DNA of 12,102 nt from Spirochaetota bacterium. Its GTDB lineage: Bacteria > Spirochaetota > JAGLSM01. A program made the position numbers and the translations under genes. Shown piece after piece: positions 1 to 6,473 of the stretch (the stretch's first letter is position 1; every line of letters begins with the position of its first letter). Location of the stretch: the NCBI GenBank assembly GCA_023135745.1, contig JAGLSM010000018.1:1-12102 (forward strand), written 5' to 3'. The notes under the pieces were generated by a model that worked only from the letters and a program-made list of their open reading frames with translations, was not told where the DNA came from and searched no databases.

Positions 1-621
1 CGGAGTAATTTCGTTACGGAAGGATTTTCCTATCTGAGCAATTCCGAATGGAAGTTTTTTCCTTGTTGTATTTAATACATTTTTAAAATTTACAAATATC
101 CCTTGCGCAGTTTCAGGTCTGAGAAAAATAGTGGAGGATGAGTCCTCGGTTACTCCCTGAAATGTTTTAAACATCAGGTTGAATTCGCGGGGTTCTGTGA
201 AATCCTTTTGACCGCAATTGGGACAAGATAAGGCATTGGAAGAAATTATTTCTGAAATTTCCTTTAATGTTTTACCTTCAACGGACATTTCCAGTTTATC
301 TTCAATAAGCTTATCACCTCGGAAGCGTGATTTGCAGCTTTTACAATCAATTAAAGGGTCTGAAAATGATGATAGATGTCCTGATGCTTCCCATACCTTG
401 GGGTTCATCAGAATGGCACTGTCCAGACCAACCATGTCTTCACGTTCCTGAACAAAGAATTTCCACCACTCTCTTTTCAGGTTGTTTTTAAGCTCAACAC
501 CCAGAGGACCGTAATCCCATGTATTAGCGAGACCGCCGTATATTTCACTGCCTTGAAAGATATATCCCCTTCTTTTGCAAAGGGAAACAATGTCTTTCAT
601 CGGATCAATTTTTTTTGCCAT
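1..621 (-). CDS. glyQS: Glycyl-tRNA synthetase, alpha2 type (N-terminal 207 residues; runs off the window)
   Basis: This class II synthetase charges tRNA-Gly with glycine in the cytoplasm. Translation of the minus strand from the ATG at 621 gives an open frame to the window edge, so the C-terminal part, with motif 3 and the anticodon-binding domain, is not present here. The family block [18 protein letters not shown] (about residues 24-41) is the motif 1 region of the eukaryote/archaea-like dimeric GlyRS, as opposed to the split GlyQ/GlyS form. Two Cys pairs, C93/C96 and C133/C136, form a zinc-finger-like insertion. RPETAQGIF (168-176) and FRNEITP (201-207) are the active-site stretch around motif 2. 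A weak GAGG precedes the start. A possible minus-strand -10 box (TATACT, bases 690-685) lies about 65 bases upstream, but no good -35 accompanies it. The gene diverges from the small coiled-coil gene at 778. Confidence 0.97.
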   Translation of the reverse strand, partial: MAKKIDPMKDIVSLCKRRGYIFQGSEIYGGLANTWDYGPLGVELKNNLKREWWKFFVQEREDMVGLDSAILMNPKVWEASGHLSSFSDPLIDCKSCKSRFRGDKLIEDKLEMSVEGKTLKEISEIISSNALSCPNCGQKDFTEPREFNLMFKTFQGVTEDSSSTIFLRPETAQGIFVNFKNVLNTTRKKLPFGIAQIGKSFRNEITP

Positions 622-777
622 TTTTATGCCTCGAATCGGAAGTATGCTACAAAGATAAGCATTTCATTTTTTTAGGGCAAATATAGTATAAATTAATTTG
701 CAGAATGGGAAAAATACAGTAAACTTTTGATAGTAAGAGTAGGGTGTTACATTTAAAAATCCAGATGGGGAAGATTA

Positions 778-1008
778 ATGGACAGTTACGAAGCACAGCA
801 GGACATTATGGTGACAAGACAAGAGCTTGAGGAAAAAAGGATAATTCTTACTCAGCTTGAAGATCAGCTCGATTTACTAGGTAAAGATGGAGATGTTCAG
901 GAAAAAGCCAAGCTTGAAGATGATATTGACGATTTGTTAACTCAGATTGAGAGGCTTGAAGAAGAAGAGTCAAAGCTTGAGGGGCAGATCGACGCATACG
1001 AGATGTAG
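778..1008 (+). CDS. Small acidic coiled-coil protein of unknown function
   Basis: I do not recognise this 76-residue protein as a named family. Nearly the whole chain (about residues 5-72) has the heptad look of a single long coiled coil, rich in Glu, Leu, Gln, Asp and Lys, with no Cys, no signal peptide and no membrane segment. It is therefore probably a soluble oligomerising or adaptor-like protein. A purine-rich GGGGAAG lies just before the ATG and supports this start. A later in-frame ATG is less well placed. The stop codon is 3 bases before the rdgB start, so the two are almost certainly co-transcribed and possibly translationally coupled. Real coding is supported by this spacing, the ribosome-binding-like site and the regular heptad pattern. 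Function is open. Confidence 0.75.
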   Translation: MDSYEAQQDIMVTRQELEEKRIILTQLEDQLDLLGKDGDVQEKAKLEDDIDDLLTQIERLEEEESKLEGQIDAYEM

Positions 1009-1011
1009 TCG

Positions 1012-1596
1012 ATGGATTTATTCCTGGCAAGCAATAATAATCATAAAATTTCCGAAATTCGGTCCAGGCTTGAACCTATAGGGATAAGGGTTTTAAACCC
1101 AAAAGATGAAGGCATACAGTTTGATGCTGAAGAAACCGGAAAAACCTTTGAAGAAAATGCAATCATAAAAGCAGAAATACTTTATAAATTAACAGGCAAA
1201 CCGGTTCTTGCCGATGATTCAGGATTAACTGTTGAGTCGCTAAAGGGCAGGCCGGGTGTTTATTCTTCACGTTATGCCGGAGATAACGCTTCTGATATGG
1301 ATAATAACGTTAAACTACTCAAGGAATTAAAAGCTCATGATAATAGAAAAGCCGCCTTTATATGTGTTATGGCCTTTATATGGGACAAAGGTACAAAAAT
1401 TTTCACCGGTTCCTGTGAAGGTACAATTCTTGAGGAATTCAAAGGGCAATCAGGATTTGGTTATGATCCCCTTTTTTATTTGCCTACCCTTAAAAAAACC
1501 ATGGCGGAGATAAACATCGAAGAGAAAAATACTATTTCTCACAGGGGGAAGTCTCTTGATTCCTTCCTGGAATTTGCTGTGAATAACCTCATATGA
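1012..1596 (+). CDS. rdgB: XTP/dITP diphosphatase (RdgB/HAM1 family, non-canonical purine NTP pyrophosphatase)
   Basis: This enzyme hydrolyses dITP, XTP and similar deaminated purine triphosphates to the monophosphate and pyrophosphate. It keeps these bases out of DNA and RNA. The 194-residue length is normal for the family. All signature blocks are visible: SNNNHK (7-12) as the N-terminal nucleotide-binding motif, ADDSGL (67-72) with the catalytic and metal-binding Asp pair, FGYDP (149-153) in the base-recognition region, and SHRGK (176-180) near the C-terminus. The ATG at 1012 puts the first beta strand (DLFLAS) exactly where the family starts. The gene sits 3 bases after the coiled-coil gene, and its last four bases (ATGA, 1593-1596) overlap the start of the pseudouridine synthase gene. 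This suggests one transcript with coupled translation. Confidence 0.97.
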   Translation: MDLFLASNNNHKISEIRSRLEPIGIRVLNPKDEGIQFDAEETGKTFEENAIIKAEILYKLTGKPVLADDSGLTVESLKGRPGVYSSRYAGDNASDMDNNVKLLKELKAHDNRKAAFICVMAFIWDKGTKIFTGSCEGTILEEFKGQSGFGYDPLFYLPTLKKTMAEINIEEKNTISHRGKSLDSFLEFAVNNLI

Positions 1597-2309
1597 GAAT
1601 CAACAGGTTTTTAGCAGGCTGCGGGATAGGGTCAAGACGTAAAATGGACGAATTTGTCCTTTCAGGACGCGTTTCTCTAAATGGAAAAATTCTCAATGAA
1701 CCCGGAGTAATTGTAAATCCAAAAAAAGATGTGGTTAGTGTTGACGGAAGAGAAGTAAGGCTTGAAAAAGAAAAATCAGCATACATTTTGAACAAGCCGA
1801 AAGGATATATAACCTCTATGAGTGATCCTCATGGGGAAAAGATAGTCAAGACTCTAATTGAACATATTGATATACGTTTATTTCCTGTCGGCAGGCTTGA
1901 CCGTGATTCGCAGGGCCTGCTGTTATTCACTAATGACGGTAAGTTATGTCACAGGTTATCTCATCCGCGGTACGGGATTGAAAAGGAGTATCTTGTGACA
2001 TCTGCCGGGAAAATTGATGATGAGAAGAAACAAATGCTTGAAAGCGGCATTATTTTGGAAGAAGGTATTACTTCACCTGCGAAAGTCACAAATATTACTC
2101 AAAAGGATAACAAAGTTAATTTTCATATAATTATTCATGAAGGATGGAACAGACAGATCCGCAGAATGTGTGATGCGGTTGGGCTTAATGTAATCATGCT
2201 GAAACGAGTTCGATATGGTTTTCTTGGTATTCGCGGAATAAATGAAGGGACATTGAGAAAACTGACAGATAAAGAGCTTAAGGAATTAAGAAAAATGGTT
2301 GGTTTATGA
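1593..2309 (+). CDS. rluB: rRNA pseudouridine synthase, RsuA/RluB/RluE/RluF family (RluB-like)
   Basis: This enzyme converts a specific uridine of ribosomal RNA to pseudouridine. The 238-residue chain starts with an S4 RNA-binding domain (about residues 1-60: MRINRFLAGCGIGSRRK and the following turn with VSLNGK). The catalytic domain follows, with NKPKGYITS and the signature GRLDRDSQGLLLFTNDG (from residue 100). Asp103 is the expected catalytic nucleophile. The later block EGWNRQIRRMCDAVGL is the conserved C-terminal motif of the RsuA group. The domain order and S4 type fit RluB (23S rRNA, U2605 in E. coli numbering) better than RsuA, but the exact target cannot be decided from sequence alone. 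The start overlaps the rdgB stop by four bases. No strong hairpin terminator follows; only an A8/T9 tract lies after the stop. Confidence 0.93.
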   Translation: MRINRFLAGCGIGSRRKMDEFVLSGRVSLNGKILNEPGVIVNPKKDVVSVDGREVRLEKEKSAYILNKPKGYITSMSDPHGEKIVKTLIEHIDIRLFPVGRLDRDSQGLLLFTNDGKLCHRLSHPRYGIEKEYLVTSAGKIDDEKKQMLESGIILEEGITSPAKVTNITQKDNKVNFHIIIHEGWNRQIRRMCDAVGLNVIMLKRVRYGFLGIRGINEGTLRKLTDKELKELRKMVGL

Positions 2310-2341
2310 AAAAAAATCTTTGTTTTTTTTTAATCCATTCC

Positions 2342-2371
2342 TTGTAATTTTATATTCTAATCGATTATACT
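2342..2371 (+). promoter_or_regulatory. Candidate sigma70-type promoter for the gene at 2401
   Basis: TTGTAA (2342-2347) and TATACT (2366-2371) are separated by 18 bases in the only sizeable gap upstream of the secreted-protein gene. Transcription would start near 2378, leaving a leader of about 22 bases with the GGAG ribosome-binding site at 2392-2395. The match is from inspection only, and AT-rich DNA gives such matches by chance. Confidence 0.4.
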
Positions 2372-2400
2372 GTCAAATATGAATCAAATTTGGAGTATTT

Positions 2401-2943
2401 ATGAAATTAATTCTTTTATGGGTTTTCCTGTTTATGTTTGCTATGCTTCCAGCCTATGGGGATAGTTTTGCCATTGATGGAGGTTCTAAATTTTTTTCCG
2501 GAGAGATATTTTATGAACAGGGTTTTGGTGAGGCATATGACTCGATTTACATATCGCTTAATCCCGGTTTTCATTTATTTATATTCAAGGGGTTTAGTAT
2601 TGGTCTGGATCTTAGATTTGAGAATTATTCCGAGGGTGGTAATGAATATAGAACAGGCGGCGGTTATCTAATGCTTCATTATTTTATGGGCAGAAAAGAC
2701 AGTCTTGTTTTTCCATATGTCGGAGCAGGTGCCGGCGGCGGTGATATGAAAATTGGTTCTGATTCAAGCTCATTTTCGGGTTTTAAAATTACCGCCGGAG
2801 TATGTTTTCTCTTTAACGACTACATAGGAATTAAAACAATAGCCGCATACCATATTGATTCTGTTCAGAGGGATGGATTTTCTCAGAGTAGAAGCGGAGG
2901 ACGGCTTCGTATTGGAGCAGGAGTTTCACTGTTTTTATTTTAA
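2401..2943 (+). CDS. Putative small outer-membrane beta-barrel protein with signal peptide
   Basis: The product is a 180-residue exported protein. Residues 1-20 form a Sec signal peptide: a Lys, then a hydrophobic core (LILLWVFLFMFAML) and a likely cleavage site after AYG. The mature part is rich in Gly, Ser, Tyr and Phe. It alternates polar and hydrophobic residues in short strands, for example FHLFIFKGFSIGLDLRF and GGGYLMLHYFM, and includes the Gly-rich stretch VGAGAGGGDMKIG. It ends in a strand with terminal Phe (GAGVSLFLF), the usual C-terminal signature of porin-like proteins recognised by the BAM machinery. This resembles 8-stranded OmpA/OmpW-like barrels, but no specific family is recognised. 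The start is supported by GGAG seven bases before the ATG. It likely has its own promoter (see 2342-2371). The gap to the glycosyltransferase gene is 34 bases, so co-transcription is possible. Confidence 0.75.
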   Translation: MKLILLWVFLFMFAMLPAYGDSFAIDGGSKFFSGEIFYEQGFGEAYDSIYISLNPGFHLFIFKGFSIGLDLRFENYSEGGNEYRTGGGYLMLHYFMGRKDSLVFPYVGAGAGGGDMKIGSDSSSFSGFKITAGVCFLFNDYIGIKTIAAYHIDSVQRDGFSQSRSGGRLRIGAGVSLFLF

Positions 2944-2977
2944 AATTTAATATTGACGTGTTAATCAAGGCATAGTA

Positions 2978-4066
2978 TTGAAGTATAAAAATCAGACTTT
3001 TAATAAAATTTTAATAATAGGCTGCCGTCTTATCGGGGATGCTGTTTTAACGCTTCCTGGAATAAGGGCCATTGGAAAGGCTTATCCCAATGCTGTTATA
3101 GATATCTTATCCACTAATACAACAGAAGAAATATATACAAATCCTGATTTTGTTCATGATTTCATTCCATATTCACAGAATTTTTCTGCAAAAAAGCAAG
3201 TACAGACGATTCGAAGGTTAAGAAGAAACCGGTATGATGCGGCCATATTATACTCGGGTTCATTTAATGCTGCTTTAATCGCATTTTTATCACGAATCAA
3301 AACAAGGGTTGGTACAGCAAGTGATTACCGGTCTTTTCTTTTAAGTGACAAGGTGAAAATTAAATCACCGGATATGCATCAGAGGGATGTCTATAAAGAA
3401 GTTACAGCATTGATAAATGTGGGGGTCGATAAAAAAGCTATGTGTTATGATGTAGATCCGGAGTCAAAGGCTGATGTAAGTGAGATGCTGAAAAAAGAAG
3501 GACTTAAAAAAGGCGGATTTATTGTAATTAATCCCACTGCGTCTGAAAAGAATAAAATTTGGCCCGGTTTTGCGGAGTGGATAAATGAATATGTCAAAGT
3601 TAAAAATAATAGAGTGATTCTGGTTGGAGCGCGGGCAGACAAGTCCGAATGTCAGAAGTTGATGAATGACAGCGGGGGTCTGCATGTATACAACTGGGCG
3701 GGAAAACTTAAGATAAGGCAGACGGCTGCTCTTTTATCAATGGCCGGATTCTATCTTGGTAATAATTCAGGAATAATGCATCTTGCCGCTGCTATAGGCT
3801 GCAGGGCTTTTGCTGTATCAGGGCATTCAAATCTTAAAAAAACAAGACCATATACAAAGTTTCACAGTATTGTATACACTGATATATTTTGCAGGCCCTG
3901 TTTTAATAAAAAACTTAAAAGATGCAGTCATGCCGCCTGTATAAATTCTATTAAAACTGCTGATGTATCAAGAATGATAGAAAAGGGTATTGATGTAATT
4001 GTTAAACCTGACATTGGTTTATTAAACAAGAGATGGATAAGAAAGCAAAAGAAATATGAGGTCTGA
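2978..4066 (+). CDS. Glycosyltransferase family 9 protein (ADP-heptose:LPS heptosyltransferase-like)
   Basis: GT9 enzymes transfer heptose from ADP-heptose to lipid A-core or other acceptors at the inner face of the cytoplasmic membrane. The 362-residue chain shows the two-domain GT-B pattern. An N-terminal Rossmann half contains ILIIGCRLIGDAVLTLPGIRAI, where family members usually read R-x-IGD near residue 20. The C-terminal half contains FIVINPTASEKNKIWP and the donor-site motif GNNSGIMHLAAAIG (261-274). A Cys cluster near the end (C305, C308, C316, C321) matches the Cys-rich segment common in WaaF-like members. The start used is TTG at 2978, seven bases after AAGG. No in-frame ATG precedes the first conserved strand, so a non-ATG start is credible. 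The acceptor sugar is unknown. Nearby envelope genes fit a surface-glycan role. A 105-base gap with a palindrome separates it from the ATP-grasp gene. Confidence 0.88.
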   Translation: MKYKNQTFNKILIIGCRLIGDAVLTLPGIRAIGKAYPNAVIDILSTNTTEEIYTNPDFVHDFIPYSQNFSAKKQVQTIRRLRRNRYDAAILYSGSFNAALIAFLSRIKTRVGTASDYRSFLLSDKVKIKSPDMHQRDVYKEVTALINVGVDKKAMCYDVDPESKADVSEMLKKEGLKKGGFIVINPTASEKNKIWPGFAEWINEYVKVKNNRVILVGARADKSECQKLMNDSGGLHVYNWAGKLKIRQTAALLSMAGFYLGNNSGIMHLAAAIGCRAFAVSGHSNLKKTRPYTKFHSIVYTDIFCRPCFNKKLKRCSHAACINSIKTADVSRMIEKGIDVIVKPDIGLLNKRWIRKQKKYEV

Positions 4067-4105
4067 TTTTTTTTACATACAGGAAACGGCGGCGGATATA
4101 AAAAA

Positions 4106-4171
4106 ATGTTTCAGGATAAATTTTATCCTGAAATTTTCGCGGCTAAAATCTATTTAGAAGAAAATATATAA
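4106..4171 (+). CDS. Possible 21-codon leader ORF abutting the ATP-grasp gene
   Basis: An ATG at 4106 opens a 21-residue frame (MFQDKFYPEIFAAKIYLEEN and a final I). Its TAA stop (4169-4171) is immediately followed, in the same frame, by the ATG of the ATP-grasp gene at 4172. The palindrome at 4109-4133 covers codons 2 to 10. No convincing ribosome-binding site stands at the right distance, although a purine-rich AGGAAACGG lies about 17 bases upstream. It could be a translated leader that couples or tunes downstream expression, or simply an accidental short frame. The second reading is more likely. Confidence 0.15.
   Translation: MFQDKFYPEIFAAKIYLEENI
4109..4133. repeat. Perfect 12-bp-arm palindrome between the GT9 and ATP-grasp genes
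   Basis: TTTCAGGATAAA (4109-4120) is followed by a single T and then its exact reverse complement TTTATCCTGAAA (4122-4133), with TTTT next to it at 4134-4137. As DNA it is a strong two-fold-symmetric site of the kind bound by a dimeric repressor. As RNA it would fold into a 9 to 10-bp hairpin with a small AU loop, followed by only a short U run, so at best it is a weak terminator or attenuator. It lies 39 bases upstream of the ATP-grasp start. Confidence 0.5.
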
Positions 4172-4930
4172 ATGAAAAATAAAATCTTAATACTAACTGA
4201 AAAAAATAAGTTTCATAAATTTGATACCTTTTTAAATCATAATATATCTGTTGATTTAAAAGCTCCGTCAAAAACAATAAATCCTGAAGATTACAGCCTT
4301 GTATTTATAAGAAGTAAAAATATTGATGTACTTAGTTTTCTGAAAAATCGGCTGGGAAATATGCCTGTTATAAATTCGATTGATTCAATTTTACTTTCGC
4401 TTGACAGATTCAAGGTTTTATCAGCTGCCGCACGGAATGGAGTGAAAATACCGCGGCAGTTTAAAGCCGGCGGGAAAAGTAACTGCAAGGTAATACAAAA
4501 AAATGTGATCGATATAACTGAAAACAAACCAATGGCTCATCAACCCGGCAGCTGGAATAAGCTTGTTTTGAATACGGATGAAGAGGTATACGCTCAGGAG
4601 TATATAGAGTCAGAGTGGGAATACAAAATATATCTGGCATTTTCAAAGGTATGGTGTTTTAAGCAAAAGCCTACCCATCTGTATCCTGATAAAATGTTAA
4701 CCAGAATTAAGATTGATCCTTCAGCGGCGCCTGTAGAACAGGCAAGAGCTGCCGCTGATGCTGCAGGACTCTTACTGGCTTCCGTAGATTTTCTCGAAAG
4801 AGACGGTTCATTTTATCTTACGGATATAAACTCAACACCGGGGATACAGCATATTGAAGGCGGCTATGCCAATATTATTCCTGATATTATTGAGTATATT
4901 TACCAGTTTTCTCCAAGCAGTTCAAAGTAG
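4172..4930 (+). CDS. RimK-like ATP-grasp protein of unknown substrate
   Basis: ATP-grasp enzymes join a carboxylate to an amine or thiol through an acyl-phosphate; RimK-type members often ligate amino acids. The 252-residue chain shows the RimK-like order. An N-terminal alpha/beta part comes first (residues 1-70), then VINSIDSILLSLDRFKVLSA (66-85), matching the pre-ATP-grasp helix that carries the Lys of DRFK. The hinge strand VYAQEYIESEWEYKIYLA (139-156) and the block SVDFLERDGSFYLTDINSTPG (204-224) follow. Asp218 and Asn220 in D-x-N-x-x-PG are the expected metal ligands. The segment around KPMAHQPG (119-126), where the phosphate-binding Lys and glycine loop would lie, is compact and poorly matched, so activity is not certain. 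It follows the GT9 gene on the same strand. Its 3' end overlaps the rubrerythrin gene convergently by 31 bases. AGAAG upstream gives a modest ribosome-binding site. The substrate is unknown. Confidence 0.75.
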   Translation: MKNKILILTEKNKFHKFDTFLNHNISVDLKAPSKTINPEDYSLVFIRSKNIDVLSFLKNRLGNMPVINSIDSILLSLDRFKVLSAAARNGVKIPRQFKAGGKSNCKVIQKNVIDITENKPMAHQPGSWNKLVLNTDEEVYAQEYIESEWEYKIYLAFSKVWCFKQKPTHLYPDKMLTRIKIDPSAAPVEQARAAADAAGLLLASVDFLERDGSFYLTDINSTPGIQHIEGGYANIIPDIIEYIYQFSPSSSK

Positions 4931-5478
4931 GCCTGTTTATGAAGACACGCAGGGCATACATCAGGAGCTTCTTCTGATTCATGAAGGTATCCGCAATTAA
5001 GGCATCTCCATACGACCTTGCCCTCTCTCTTAAAGACATTTCCTTTTTTAAGGTTGTTGGCAAGATCCCTGTAGCGTTTTTCATGTTGTTTTTCTGCTAT
5101 TGAAATTGCCTCAAAAGCATTGGCAATTGTATCGAAACCTTCTTCTCTGGCTGTTTTCGCGAAGTCAGGATACATGGAGGTCCATTCATGTTTTTCACCG
5201 GCAGCTGCGGCATTTAAATTTTCCAGTGTTGTTCCTATTTTACCTGCAGGGTAGGCTGCTTTAATTTCGACATCGCCTCCTTCGAGGAATTTAAAAAATC
5301 TCTCGGCGTGTTCTTTTTCCTGATTTGACGTTTCTTCAAAAATTATTGAAATTTGAACAAGTCCTTCTTTTTTTGCTTTGCTTGCAAAGTACGTGTATCT
5401 ATTGCGGGCCTGTGATTCTCCGGCAAATGCTGTCAAGAGGTTGATTTCCGTTTGGCTTCCCTTTAAACTTTTTGACAT
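4900..5478 (-). CDS. rbr: Rubrerythrin (NADH- or rubredoxin-linked peroxidase)
   Basis: Rubrerythrin reduces hydrogen peroxide to water with electrons passed through its rubredoxin-like iron site. It is a cytoplasmic oxygen-defence protein typical of anaerobes and microaerophiles. The 192-residue length is standard. The ferritin-like diiron four-helix domain (about 1-145) contains AFAGESQARNRY with Glu21, EETSNQEKEHAERF, and AISIAEKQHEKRY, which supply the Glu and His ligands. The C-terminal rubredoxin-like domain has two Cys pairs, C159/C162 (CLNC) and C175/C178 (CPAC), that bind one iron. The start at 5478 has AGGAG (bases 5491-5487) eight bases upstream. It begins 17 bases after the ankyrin lipoprotein stop on the same strand, so the two are probably one transcript. 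Its last 31 bases overlap the end of the ATP-grasp gene on the other strand. Confidence 0.97.
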   Translation of the reverse strand: MSKSLKGSQTEINLLTAFAGESQARNRYTYFASKAKKEGLVQISIIFEETSNQEKEHAERFFKFLEGGDVEIKAAYPAGKIGTTLENLNAAAAGEKHEWTSMYPDFAKTAREEGFDTIANAFEAISIAEKQHEKRYRDLANNLKKGNVFKREGKVVWRCLNCGYLHESEEAPDVCPACLHKQAYFELLGENW

Positions 5479-5495
5479 TGCAGCTTCTCCTGTTT

Positions 5496-6131
5496 TTAGT
5501 TTTTCGCGCCGGCTTTTTTAAGAATATCTGATACTTTCTTGTGTTTTTTAGCCCACACTAAAGCAGTCTTGCCTCGATTATCCTTGGTATTAATATCAGC
5601 ACCTTTGGCTAATAAAATACTAACAATAGTTTGATATCCCCATTTCGAGGCATGCATCAAGCTTGTCATACCATCCCTGTTTTTAGTGTTAACATTGGCT
5701 TCCTTTTCAATTAGCATACGTACTATTTTTTCATATCCTCTTGTAGCAGCCAACATTAATGCAGTACGACCCCAGCGATCTTTTGTGTCAATTTTTGCTC
5801 CCTTTGCAATTAATAACTGCACTACTTTTATTGCATTGCATTGCGCAGCTACATTCAAAGCAGTCTGTTTGTATTTATCCCTGGCATTAATATCAGCTCC
5901 TTTTGACAACAGTAGTTGCACCAGTTCGCTGCTGGCATACTGTGAAGCAATAATGAGTACAGTCATGCCTTTTTCGTTTTTTGTATTTACATTTGTGCCA
6001 TTCTTAAGCGCAGTCCTTGCCTTTTCGAAATTCACTTTTTTCACAGCTTCTAATAATTCTTTTTCAGAATTCGCGCAAGATATAATGAATAACCCGATAA
6101 TAATTAAAATAATCCCTCTTTTTTTATACAT
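5496..6131 (-). CDS. Ankyrin-repeat lipoprotein
   Basis: The product is a 211-residue putative lipoprotein that would be anchored to a membrane and exposed to the periplasm or surface. The N-terminus MYKKRGIILIIIGLFIISC is a short signal peptide ending in a lipobox (LFIISC) with Cys19 as the lipidation site. The rest is made of about five ankyrin repeats of 33 residues. Typical units include GMTVLIIASQ, QTALNVAAQ, GRTALMLAATRGYEKIV and GMTSLMHASKWGYQTIV, each followed by a G-A-D/N-(I/V)-N/D-T-K-D hairpin. Ankyrin repeats are protein-binding scaffolds, and no catalytic domain is present. A strong AAGGAGG (bases 6143-6137) stands five bases before the ATG. A good candidate promoter lies at 6219-6191. 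Rubrerythrin follows 17 bases downstream. Pairings of ankyrin proteins with peroxide-defence enzymes are known elsewhere (for example AnkB with catalase in Pseudomonas), but a partnership here is inference. Confidence 0.9.
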   Translation of the reverse strand: MYKKRGIILIIIGLFIISCANSEKELLEAVKKVNFEKARTALKNGTNVNTKNEKGMTVLIIASQYASSELVQLLLSKGADINARDKYKQTALNVAAQCNAIKVVQLLIAKGAKIDTKDRWGRTALMLAATRGYEKIVRMLIEKEANVNTKNRDGMTSLMHASKWGYQTIVSILLAKGADINTKDNRGKTALVWAKKHKKVSDILKKAGAKN

Positions 6132-6473
6132 ACCATCCTCCTTATAGTTTGTTGTGTTTTTTTGAAAAGCAGTGTAATAATTGTATTTTGATTCTAAAGC
6201 AATTTTGGTTTAATTGCAAGTATTTTATAAGTTGGCTTATAGAATTGTTACGATGAATTGGGTTGCCGATCATGAAAGTTTGGGGGCCAATTTTCAGAAA
6301 GTCCGAATTTACAGTATTTTTTTTGAAAAATAGTCTTAATATTTTTGCAACTTGATAGCTATATAAATTATCATGGATTTTTTACATAAATTTTACAATA
6401 TTAAATTTGCATAAAAACAGGTTATATATTATCCTACTGTTATGTACTTAATATATTAATAAGGGTAATTAAT
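6132..6473. other. AT-rich divergent intergenic region (342 bases) with regulatory candidates
   Basis: No credible gene is seen between the leftward ankyrin lipoprotein gene and the rightward FN3 lipoprotein gene. It contains the candidate leftward promoter at 6191-6219. A weaker rightward one is TTGCAT (6407-6412), 17 bases, TATCCT (6430-6435). The AAGG of the next gene's ribosome-binding site lies just before 6474. A GC-richer patch at 6260-6296 stands out from the rest. Two copies of a T-run/GA-run tract occur at about 6157-6168 and 6316-6330. No tRNA-like fold or riboswitch is recognised. Confidence 0.55.
6191..6219 (-). promoter_or_regulatory. Candidate promoter for the ankyrin lipoprotein-rubrerythrin unit
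   Basis: Read on the minus strand, TTGCAA (6219-6214) and TAGAAT (6196-6191) are spaced by 17 bases. The -10 box matches five of six consensus positions and the -35 box four of six. Transcription would begin near 6184, leaving a leader of about 53 bases with the strong AAGGAGG. No operator could be assigned, although a peroxide- or oxygen-responsive control would be plausible for rubrerythrin. Confidence 0.45.

Noticed and set aside
218..451. 77-codon plus-strand open frame over glyQS
   Set aside because: It lies antisense to clearly conserved glycyl-tRNA synthetase sequence and has no recognisable protein features.
2309..2331. A8 and T9 tracts after the pseudouridine synthase gene as a terminator
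   Set aside because: The possible stem is only A-T pairs around a 6-base loop, so a stable intrinsic terminator cannot be claimed.
5686..6147. 153-codon plus-strand frame antisense to the ankyrin lipoprotein gene
   Set aside because: The minus-strand gene has regular ankyrin repeats, a lipobox and a strong ribosome-binding site. The opposite frame is a by-product of its repetitive codon pattern.
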